Shown here: in pieces, positions 14,657 to 21,026 of the stretch
How the letters are laid out: each line of letters starts with the position of its first letter
Position numbering within the stretch: the stretch's first letter is position 1
NCBI GenBank assembly: GCA_050257395.1
Contig: JBLMWU010000348.1
Span: 1 to 37,517, forward strand
Source of the DNA: JAIRTY01 sp050257395
GTDB lineage: Bacteria; Actinomycetota; Actinomycetes; Streptosporangiales; Streptosporangiaceae
Direction of reading: 5' to 3'
DNA: 37,517 bases
Translations under genes and position numbers: made by a program
Notes under the pieces: generated by a model
What the model saw: the letters and a program-made list of their open reading frames with translations, nothing else
What the model was told of the DNA's origin: nothing
Databases searched by the model: none

Positions 14657-15898
14657 TCACTGATCCAGCCGCTGCGCGGTCAGGGTCTGCCCGGCCGCGG
14701 TGAGCCGCCCGGTGAGTGCGGCGCCCATCGCGGTGGCCGGGGTGAGGACGCCGGCGCGATCGGGCAGGGAGCCGTGGTCCAGCGCGAGGCAGAGCGCGCT
14801 CTCGCCGAGCATCACCGCGGTGGCGGCGTAGCCCGGGTCACCCTGCGCTTCGACTGTGCCGAGGTAGCGCGCCCCGGTGGCGGTGCGCGTGTGGATCTGC
14901 ATGCGGAAGAACCCGGTGCGGCGGGTCTTCTCGCCCGGGCCCTGCCCGGGCGAGGGCAGGACCGTGCCCAGCAGCGCCCGGGCGGGCGGGAAGGCGAGTC
15001 CCGCCTGCAGGGCCCGCAGCCCCGCAGACACCCCGGCGGCCAGCACGGGCGCGGCCGGGCTGGTGCCGAAGCCGGTGACCTCCCGGTAGCGGAAGCCGCG
15101 CCCGTAGGCCCAGTCCTGCAGGGCGTTGCTGCGGCGCACCACCCGGGTGTTGAGGCTGGCCATCACGAACGGCCCGGTCCAGATCCCCAGGTCAGGGTCG
15201 CGGCGGACCCAGCTCAGGTCGGGCTCGGCGCCGAGGTCGGGCTCGGCGGCCCGGTCGGGGCTGAGCGCGTAGGGGTCCTCGACCGTCCGCCGGTGCCCGT
15301 CGCTGGCCCGCATCTCGTCCCACTGGCCCATGCCCGAGGCCAGGGTCCCGCCGCTGATGCCGCCCTTGAGCGCGGTCACGACCAGCGTGGTGTCCGCCAG
15401 GTCACCGGCGTCATCGGCGTGGGCGGCCTGGTGCAGCGCCAGCACCCCGAGATCGGAGGGGATGCAGTCGAACCCGCAGCAGTGCACGATGCGCGCGCCG
15501 GTGCCCGCCGCCACCTCGTGATAGCGGTCGATGCTGTCCCGGATGAACAGCACTTCGCCGGTCAGGTCCGCGTAATGGGTGCCCGCGGCGGCGCAGGCAC
15601 CGGCGAGCGGCAGCCCGTAACGGCGGTAGGGCCCCACCGTGGTCGCCACCACGCGCGCGGTACGCGCCAGCGTGTCCATCGCGGCCGGGTCCGCCGAGTC
15701 GGCGACCAGCAGCGGCCATTCCGACGCGGCGGGGCCGAGCCCGGCCCGGACCTGAGCGAGCCGCTCCTGGGACCGGCCCGCGAGCCCGATCCGGGCGCCG
15801 TCCGGCGCGTGCCCGGCCAGATAGGCCGCCACCAGGCGCCCCACGAAGCCAGAGGCACCGAACAGCACGACATCCAGCTCGCGTTCCGCGCTCACCAT
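14657..15898 (-). CDS. Saccharopine-dehydrogenase-like / trans-acting enoyl reductase family protein
   Basis: 413 residues. N-terminal Rossmann fold with LFGASGFVGRLVAAYLAGH (12-30) binds NAD(P); GLAGRS, ATTVGPYRRYGLPLAGACAAAGTHYADLTGE (in two halves, about 86-116) and the CCGFDCIPSDLGVLAL motif are hallmarks of the saccharopine-dehydrogenase-like reductases related to the mycobacterial trans-acting enoyl reductase Rv2953 and Rv2449c. Some act on polyketide or lipid double bonds; others are uncharacterised. No polyketide synthase is present in the window, so an enoyl-reductase role is not supported by context. ATG at 15898; a GTG one codon later is possible. Confidence 0.85.
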   Translation of the reverse strand: MVSAERELDVVLFGASGFVGRLVAAYLAGHAPDGARIGLAGRSQERLAQVRAGLGPAASEWPLLVADSADPAAMDTLARTARVVATTVGPYRRYGLPLAGACAAAGTHYADLTGEVLFIRDSIDRYHEVAAGTGARIVHCCGFDCIPSDLGVLALHQAAHADDAGDLADTTLVVTALKGGISGGTLASGMGQWDEMRASDGHRRTVEDPYALSPDRAAEPDLGAEPDLSWVRRDPDLGIWTGPFVMASLNTRVVRRSNALQDWAYGRGFRYREVTGFGTSPAAPVLAAGVSAGLRALQAGLAFPPARALLGTVLPSPGQGPGEKTRRTGFFRMQIHTRTATGARYLGTVEAQGDPGYAATAVMLGESALCLALDHGSLPDRAGVLTPATAMGAALTGRLTAAGQTLTAQRLDQ

Positions 15899-15952
15899 GA
15901 CCCTGATCGTGTCATGCTCTGTGCCCGCAGCGGCGCGGGATGCGGCCGCCGG

Positions 15953-16150
15953 TCAGCCGCCCGCCGGGCCGTGCCCGTGGACCCGGTGCCCGAGCACGGG
16001 GAAGAGCCAGGCAGCCTGGCGCCGCAGTTCCTGCTCGGCCCGCTGGCGGGCGTCGGCGAAGTAGCGGGCCGGGTCGCGCACCATCCGTTCCGGACGGTCG
16101 TCGTGGTCCTCGATGGTGATGTGGGCCGCCACCCTCGCTGCCTTCCGCAT
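15953..16150 (-). CDS. Small conserved hypothetical protein
   Basis: 65 residues starting MRKAARVAAHITIEDHDD, followed by PERMVRDPARYFADARQRAEQELRRQ and a short hydrophobic end. The VRDPARYFADAR...AE pattern occurs in small actinobacterial hypothetical proteins, which supports it being real. No membrane segment, metal motif or catalytic residue pattern is evident; a charged helix predominates. An earlier in-frame ATG (16183) is possible, but GAGAG before 16150 and the conserved part favour the shorter form. It lies 54 bases upstream of the reductase gene on the same strand and could be co-transcribed. Confidence 0.55.
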   Translation of the reverse strand: MRKAARVAAHITIEDHDDRPERMVRDPARYFADARQRAEQELRRQAAWLFPVLGHRVHGHGPAGG

Positions 16151-16218
16151 GCTCTCAGTGTCAGCCGCCGGCGGCGGGCGCACAACGGCCGATGGTCCGG
16201 GACGTCTCCTGAGTGAGA

Positions 16219-16974
16219 CTACGCCAGCGCGACCGCCAGCAGCCCGCCCAGCAGCCGGATCAGGGGGACGTCAGCACGCCGGATGCCGCCCGGGTCTAAG
16301 GCGTCCACCATCAGCACGCCGAAGGCGTCCGTCCCGGCGGCCACCGGCACGGCCGCGAACGACCGGTAGGTCTGCGGCGGCGTGACCTGCCAGCCCGGCG
16401 GCGGGCCGTCCGCCACGTCGGGGCAGAACAGGTGCTGGTTGCGGCGGATCATCCCGAAGACCAGCTCCCCCTGCGGGGTGTCCTCGGCGATGGGGTCCAG
16501 CGGGTCGTCCACGCGCCCGCTGGAGGAGGAGGGCACCAGCATCCCGGGCGTGCCCGGCGTGAACCGGAACAGGCAGGCCCGCACCCTTCCGGAGCCGGTG
16601 AGGTGGGCCGCCGAGTCCAGCACCATCGGGATGGTGGCCTCGGCCAGCGCGTCCCGGTCGTGCTGGCGGGGCGCGGTGGCGACCCGGCCGAGCTGGCGCA
16701 CGATCGGGTCGAGGGCGTCGTTCATGGTGACGCGCATGGCCACGGCCGCGTCGACCGCGGCGCGCTGGGCGCGCGCCCGCATCCGCTCCTTGCGGATCTG
16801 CTCATAGGCGGGCACCCCGGCGGCGGTCACGCTCGCGAGCACCGCCCCCAGCGTCCACCAGCCCCGGCCGGCCTGCGCGGCACCGGCCTGCATGCCGAAC
16901 CAGGTGGCGAAGGCGACCCCGGCCAGGCTGATGACGGTGGTCAGGTAGACGCGTGCGCCCGGTGGAACCCGCAT
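16219..16974 (-). CDS. Membrane-anchored GAF-domain protein
   Basis: 251 residues. Two N-terminal helices (about 9-30 and 38-56) anchor it in the membrane. An Arg/Ala-rich coiled segment follows (YEQIRKERMRARAQRAAVDAAVAM, 57-80), then a GAF-like domain (about 95-250) with ACLFRFTPG, LVFGMIRRNQHLFCPDV and SFAAVPVAAGTDAFGVLMVDALDPGG. GAF domains bind small ligands or haem. There is no kinase, cyclase or output domain, so it may signal through a partner. It diverges from the pterin-dehydratase-like/VOC gene across a 106-base gap with two inverted repeats. Confidence 0.75.
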   Translation of the reverse strand: MRVPPGARVYLTTVISLAGVAFATWFGMQAGAAQAGRGWWTLGAVLASVTAAGVPAYEQIRKERMRARAQRAAVDAAVAMRVTMNDALDPIVRQLGRVATAPRQHDRDALAEATIPMVLDSAAHLTGSGRVRACLFRFTPGTPGMLVPSSSSGRVDDPLDPIAEDTPQGELVFGMIRRNQHLFCPDVADGPPPGWQVTPPQTYRSFAAVPVAAGTDAFGVLMVDALDPGGIRRADVPLIRLLGGLLAVALA

Positions 16975-17010
16975 GCCGAGCAGGGTAGATCAACCTGCCG
17001 TCCCCCCGCG

Positions 17011-17048
17011 GGGCCCGGGCCGCGCCGGGCCCGGTGCGCACGCACCGG
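17011..17048. promoter_or_regulatory. Two adjoining inverted repeats in a divergent promoter
   Basis: GGGCCCGG (17011-17018) pairs with CCGGGCCC (17025-17032), and CCGGTGCG (17031-17038) with CGCACCGG (17041-17048) around CA. Both have perfect 8-base arms and they share two bases, so only one could form as a hairpin at a time. They lie between the GAF-protein start (16974) and the VOC-fusion start (17081). Confidence 0.45.
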
Positions 17049-17080
17049 CAGTGACGGCACCCGCTGGCATCCTGGCACCC

Positions 17081-17797
17081 ATGACCGACTCTGCGCTTGA
17101 CACGCCGCTCACCCGCACCGCCGCCTCGGAAGCGGTTCAGGAGGCCGGCTGGCGGTACCTGCTCGGCACGCTCTGCGCCAGCGTGCCGGTGGGGTCGCTC
17201 GCCGGGGCGAAGGAGGTGGCGCTGGCCGCGATCGTGGCCGCCGGCCAGGACGCCGACGGCCACCTGCGGATCGACCTGCGGCCCGACCGGGTGGAGCTGT
17301 CCGTGCAGACCAGGGCGCTGGACGCGGTGACCGGCCGGGACTCGCAGCTCGCCCACCGGATCGCCGCGGCGGTGACCGGGCTCGGCCTGCAGCTGGCCGC
17401 CCAGACCTCGGCCGGGGCGCCGCGGCCGGTGCAGATGCTGGAACTGGCGATAGACGCGCTGGACATCGCCGCCATCCGCCCGTTCTGGAAGGCGGTGCTG
17501 GCCTACGCCGATGAACCCACCGGGAGCGGACCGGAGGACGCCCTCGTGGACCCTGCCGGGCAGCTGCCCGCGATCTGGTTCCAGCAGATGGACGCCCCGC
17601 GCCCGCAGCGCAACCGGATCCACTTCGACATCACCGTCGCCCACGACGAGGCGGACGCCCGGATCGCGGCCGCCGTGGCCGCTGGCGGCCGGCTGGTGGA
17701 CGACTCCGCTGCCCGGGCGTTCTGGATCCTCGCCGATGCCGAGGGCAACGAGGTGTGCGTCTGCACCTGGCAGGACCGGGACAACCCCGGGGGGTGA
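17081..17797 (+). CDS. Pterin-4a-carbinolamine dehydratase-like domain fused to a VOC/glyoxalase domain
   Basis: 238 residues. The N-terminal 105 or so resemble pterin-4a-carbinolamine dehydratase (the VAAIVAAGQDADGHLRIDLRPDRVELSVQTR region and an RDSQLAHRIAAAVTGLGL helix); residues about 118-235 form a VOC/glyoxalase-6 domain (LELAIDALDIAAIRPFWKAVLAY, IWFQQMDAPRPQRNRIHFDI, FWILADAEGNEVCVC). In true dehydratases a HHP motif is catalytic; here the corresponding place reads GQDADGH, so dehydratase activity is unlikely. The VOC half keeps metal-ligand-type H (RIHFD) and E (GNEVC). ATG at 17081 is chosen because the earlier in-frame start runs through the inverted repeats. Confidence 0.8.
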   Translation: MTDSALDTPLTRTAASEAVQEAGWRYLLGTLCASVPVGSLAGAKEVALAAIVAAGQDADGHLRIDLRPDRVELSVQTRALDAVTGRDSQLAHRIAAAVTGLGLQLAAQTSAGAPRPVQMLELAIDALDIAAIRPFWKAVLAYADEPTGSGPEDALVDPAGQLPAIWFQQMDAPRPQRNRIHFDITVAHDEADARIAAAVAAGGRLVDDSAARAFWILADAEGNEVCVCTWQDRDNPGG

Positions 17798-17831
17798 CGC
17801 CTGCCGCAGCGCCGCGTCCCCGGCCCCGCCG

Positions 17832-18818
17832 TTAGCTGGCGCCGTCCTGGCCGAGCCGGGCGGGCAGGCCGAAGCGGGTGAACAGGGCCGGGTCGAGGAA
17901 GTGGTGGATGTGCGCGATCTGGCCATCGCGCAGTTCCAGCACCTGGATCGCCCACGGGTCGTAGCCACCCTCACCGTCGGGCTTGTAGTGGGCGAACGCG
18001 GGCGAGCCGTTCATCGCGACCGGGATCAGCCGCGAGCCCCGGCAAGCGCTGCCGTGCCCCTGGTAGAACACGGGGAAGTTGTCCTTGCCGCGAAACCACA
18101 TGACGAACGGCGGCATGGAGAAGCTCGCGTCCTCGTGCAGCAGCCCGACCAGCGCCTCCATGTCGTACGCCTCGAAGGCGGCAACGTAGCGGTCGAGCAG
18201 CGCGCGCTGGGTGCCGCCCAGGGCGCCCGCCCGCTCGTCCGGGTCCAGCTCGGCCGCTGCGATCGTCGCCCGGGCGCGCTGCAGCGCGCTGTTCACCGAC
18301 GCCACGGTGGTGCCGAGCAGCTCCGCGACCTCCGCCGCCGACCAGCTCAGCACCTCGCGCAGGATGAGCACGGCCCGCTGGCGCGGCGGCAGGTGCTGCA
18401 GCGCGGCCACGAACGCCAGCCGGATGGTGTCCTGGAGCGCCACCCGGTCCGCCGGGTCGCCGGTGGCCGGGGTGATCTCCCCGTCCGCCATGGGCTGCAG
18501 CCACGACTGCTCGGGCAGCATGTCGCTGGGCGCCGTGAGCGGCGAGACCGGGTCCGACAGCTCCATCGGCAGGGCCCGGCGCTGGCGGCTGCGCAGCTTG
18601 TCCAGGCAGACATTGGTGGCGATCCGGTACAGCCAGGAGCGCAGCGAGGACCGGCCCTCGAACCGGTCCAGCGCCTGCCAGGCCCGGACCATGGTGTCCT
18701 GCACCGCGTCGTCCGCATCAAAGGCGGACCCGAGCATCCGGTAGCAGTAGCCGGTGAGCTCCGGCCGGTACTGCTCCAGGCTCGACGTGCCCGACGGGTC
18801 GGCGGTGAGCTGGCTCAC
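17832..18818 (-). CDS. ECF sigma factor with SnoaL-like C-terminal domain (SigG-like)
   Basis: 328 residues. Sigma region 2 spans about 15-80 (DADDAVQDTMVRAWQALDRF, SSLRSWLYRIATNVCLD), region 4 about 130-185 (LPPRQRAVLILREVLSWSAAEV, TTVASVNSALQRAR), and residues about 205-320 form a SnoaL-like domain (LVGLLHEDASFSMPPF, FLDPALFTRFGLPARL). This architecture matches mycobacterial SigG-type ECF factors, where the C-terminal domain takes the place of an anti-sigma factor. GTG at 18818 follows AAGGAGAG; an upstream in-frame start at 18953 lacks support. The VOC gene 140 bases upstream on the same strand may be co-transcribed or a target. Confidence 0.9.
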   Translation of the reverse strand: MSQLTADPSGTSSLEQYRPELTGYCYRMLGSAFDADDAVQDTMVRAWQALDRFEGRSSLRSWLYRIATNVCLDKLRSRQRRALPMELSDPVSPLTAPSDMLPEQSWLQPMADGEITPATGDPADRVALQDTIRLAFVAALQHLPPRQRAVLILREVLSWSAAEVAELLGTTVASVNSALQRARATIAAAELDPDERAGALGGTQRALLDRYVAAFEAYDMEALVGLLHEDASFSMPPFVMWFRGKDNFPVFYQGHGSACRGSRLIPVAMNGSPAFAHYKPDGEGGYDPWAIQVLELRDGQIAHIHHFLDPALFTRFGLPARLGQDGAS

Positions 18819-18958
18819 GGATCTCTCCTTCCGGTGCAGGCCCCCGGCGCCGGTGCTGTCGCCGCAGGTCAGGGATCCGGCCGGCCAGGTGTCCCCCACG
18901 GCCGGAGCCCGGTAACTGCCCTCCCGGCCCACCATAGCCAGCCTCGCCGACAAAAGCG

Positions 18959-19324
18959 TCAGCCCGCGGCCCTGAGCAGCCCGATCACATGCCCTTCCGG
19001 GTCGGCGAACTGGCCGACCTCCACGCCCTCCATCACCTTCTCCGGGCCCATCAGCCGCCTGCCGCCCAGGCTTTCCGCCTTGACCAGCGCCGCTTCCACG
19101 TCGGGCACCTCGACATAGAACGTGACGTGCCCGGGGTAGTCCTCGGGCATCGCGCCGACCGCCCCGGCGATGCCGGCCCCGCCCGCGGTGCGCCCGGGGT
19201 CGGTGAGGTGGTAGTCGATCGGCCCGGGAGCGCTGAACTCCCAGCCGAACAGCCCGCTGTAGTAGGCCCGCAGCGCGGCGGTGTCCTTGCCGAGGATCTC
19301 GAAGTGCACAACCGGGTTCGCCAT
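18959..19324 (-). CDS. VOC-family (glyoxalase/dioxygenase fold) protein
   Basis: 121 residues, one paired beta-alpha-beta-beta-beta VOC unit: VVHFEILGKDTAALRAYYSGLFGWEF (5-30), HVTFYVEVPDVEAALVKAESLGGRR (about 66-90) and FADPEGHVIGLL near the end. H7 and E77-type positions could bind a divalent metal. Family members isomerise methylglyoxal adducts, open rings or sequester antibiotics; the substrate is unknown. ATG at 19324 follows AGGAG. It precedes the SigG-like sigma gene. An 8-base-arm hairpin, GGGCCGCC-CGC-GGCGGCCC at 19343-19361, lies in its upstream region and may end the nitrite operon or shape its leader. Confidence 0.88.
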   Translation of the reverse strand: MANPVVHFEILGKDTAALRAYYSGLFGWEFSAPGPIDYHLTDPGRTAGGAGIAGAVGAMPEDYPGHVTFYVEVPDVEAALVKAESLGGRRLMGPEKVMEGVEVGQFADPEGHVIGLLRAAG

Positions 19325-19342
19325 GAGCGGCTCCTCGCGTCC

Positions 19343-19361
19343 GGGCCGCCCGCGGCGGCCC
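19343..19361 (-). terminator. Hairpin between nitrite operon and VOC gene
   Basis: GGGCCGCC and GGCGGCCC are perfect 8-base arms with a CGC loop, about 90 bases after the hemD stop and 18 bases upstream of the VOC start, all on the same strand. Most simply a terminator of the nas-nir-hemD transcript; a leader hairpin of the VOC gene is the alternative. Confidence 0.4.
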
Positions 19362-19446
19362 CTGCCGCTATGGACTGCTCCGGTGCCCCCGGCTCATCGC
19401 TGCCCGGCCGGCGGTCCCGGCGGGCCCGGCCCCCGGGGTGCCCGGA

Positions 19447-20637
19447 TCAGGACGCGCCGGGCCGGTCCAGGCAGCCGGGCCCGGCGTTCTCCGGCTCGTA
19501 GGCGAGCCGGTACCCGCGCATGCCGATGGTCTGCACCAGCGGCGCCTCCAGCGCCGTGCGCAGCCGGTTCACCGTCATCTCCACGGCGTGCTCGTCCGCG
19601 CCCTGGCCGGGCAGCGCCCCCAGCAGCTCGGCCCGCGAGCACACCCGGCCGGGCTGCTCGGCGAGCACCCGCAGCGCCGCCGCGGGCGCGGGCGCCAGCG
19701 GCCGCAGCACGCCGTCCACCACCGCCGCGTGCCCGCGCACCTCCAGGGTGCGCCCGGCCACCGGCAGCCGACGCACCCGGCCGGGCAGGGTCAGGCACAG
19801 CTGCCGCACCAGGGCGCCCAGCCGGGCCCGGGCGGGCTGCATGCTCGGCACGTCCAGCCGGTCCAGCGGCCCGGCGGTCACCGGGCCGACGCAGGCGGCC
19901 AGCACCCGGCGGCGGAACGCGTCCACCACGTCCGGCAGCAGCCCGGCCCGGTCCGCGGCGCGCAGCAGGCTGGCCGCGGCCGGGGCGCTGGTGAAGGTGA
20001 CCGCGTCCACCGCGTGCGCGGCGACCGCCTCCACGAGCCGGCCCAGCAGCGCGGTGTCGTCCGGCGGCGCCCACCGGTACACCGGCACCTCGACCACGCA
20101 GGCGCCCGCCGCCCGCAGCGCCTGCACGAAGTCCGGCAGCGGCTCCCCGTGCAGCTGGACGGCTACCCGGCGGCCCGCCAGCTCCTGGCCGAGCAGGTAG
20201 GCCAGCACCTCGCTGGAGGACTCCGACGGCGGCGACCAGGTGTCCACCAGCCCGACCGCCCGGATCGCGCCGCGCGCCTTGGGCCCGCGGGCCAGCAGCG
20301 CCGCGCCGCCCAGCCGGCGGGACAGCAGCTCACCCAGCCCCCACCCGTCGGCCGCCTCCATCCAGCCGCGGAAGCCGATGCCGGTGGTGGCCACCGCGAA
20401 GTCGAGCGGCGCGGCGAGCACCGCGCGGGTGGCGGTCAGCAGCTCGGTGTCGTCCGCCAGCGGCACGATCCGGATGGCCGGCGCCTGCACCACCCGGGCG
20501 CCCCGCCGTTCCAGCAGCGAGGACAGCTCCTCCCGGCGCCGCGAGGCGGTCACCGCCACGGTGAACCCGGCCAGCGGCTCCACCTCCCCCGGCCGGGCGG
20601 GCGGCAGCACGGCGGTGCCGGCGCTGGCAGCGGTCAC
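19447..20637 (-). CDS. hemD: Uroporphyrinogen-III synthase fused to a winged-helix DNA-binding domain
   Basis: 396 residues. Residues about 22-265 are HemD: FTVAVTASRRREELSSLLERRG, FAVATTGIGFRGW, VAVQLHGEPLPDFVQALRAAG in parts, and DAVTFTSAPAAASLLRAA. Residues about 290-380 form an OmpR-type winged helix (LEVRGHAAVVDG, LAPAPAAALRVLAEQPGRVCSRAELL, AVEMTVNRLRTAL, VQTIGMRGYRLAY) without a receiver domain. HemD closes hydroxymethylbilane to uroporphyrinogen III, the precursor of the sirohaem in NirB. The GTG start overlaps the nirD stop (GTGA, 20634-20637), so it is translationally coupled to nitrite reductase. The arrangement resembles mycobacterial Rv0260c. A DNA-binding role is inferred from the fold only. 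Confidence 0.9.
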   Translation of the reverse strand: MTAASAGTAVLPPARPGEVEPLAGFTVAVTASRRREELSSLLERRGARVVQAPAIRIVPLADDTELLTATRAVLAAPLDFAVATTGIGFRGWMEAADGWGLGELLSRRLGGAALLARGPKARGAIRAVGLVDTWSPPSESSSEVLAYLLGQELAGRRVAVQLHGEPLPDFVQALRAAGACVVEVPVYRWAPPDDTALLGRLVEAVAAHAVDAVTFTSAPAAASLLRAADRAGLLPDVVDAFRRRVLAACVGPVTAGPLDRLDVPSMQPARARLGALVRQLCLTLPGRVRRLPVAGRTLEVRGHAAVVDGVLRPLAPAPAAALRVLAEQPGRVCSRAELLGALPGQGADEHAVEMTVNRLRTALEAPLVQTIGMRGYRLAYEPENAGPGCLDRPGAS

Positions 20638-21026
20638 GGCGCCTGCCCGCCGCCGGCCACCGGGCCGGTGATCTCCACCACGCCGCCGGTCACCCGGGCC
20701 CGGGCGACCGGGACGCTGACGGCGGGCTGGTCCAGGCACTGCCCGGTGGTGAGGGCGAAGACCTGCTTGCCGATCGGCGAGGCCACCGTGGGCACGTCGC
20801 CGCGGCTGCCCATGATGCCGCGGGACAGCACGAACGCCCCGCTGAACGGGTCGTAGTTGCTGACCGCGTACACCGCGCCGTCGTGGCCGCGGAACACCGC
20901 CACCTGCGCGCCGTCCGCCAGCGCGCACACCCCCCGCTCCGGCAGCAGGTCCGCCAGCCGGCACACCGGCGTCCACCGGGTATCAGCGGCCCGGCCGGCT
21001 GCCAGCGGCTGCGTGAGGACGGTCAT
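20634..21026 (-). CDS. nirD: Nitrite reductase small subunit
   Basis: 130 residues with the Rieske-like NirD fold: WTPVCRLADLLPERGVCALADG (19-40), VAVFRGHDGAVYAVSNYDPFSGAFVLSRGIMGS in parts, and VASPIGKQVFALTTGQCLDQPAVSVPV in parts. Unlike true Rieske ferredoxins it has no CxH pairs for an Fe-S cluster, which is normal for NirD. It associates with NirB in the cytoplasm to reduce nitrite to ammonium. The start overlaps the nirB stop (ATGA at 21023-21026), and its stop overlaps the hemD start, so all three are coupled. The final residues (about 115-130) are Ala/Gly/Pro-rich. Confidence 0.93.
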   Translation of the reverse strand: MTVLTQPLAAGRAADTRWTPVCRLADLLPERGVCALADGAQVAVFRGHDGAVYAVSNYDPFSGAFVLSRGIMGSRGDVPTVASPIGKQVFALTTGQCLDQPAVSVPVARARVTGGVVEITGPVAGGGQAP

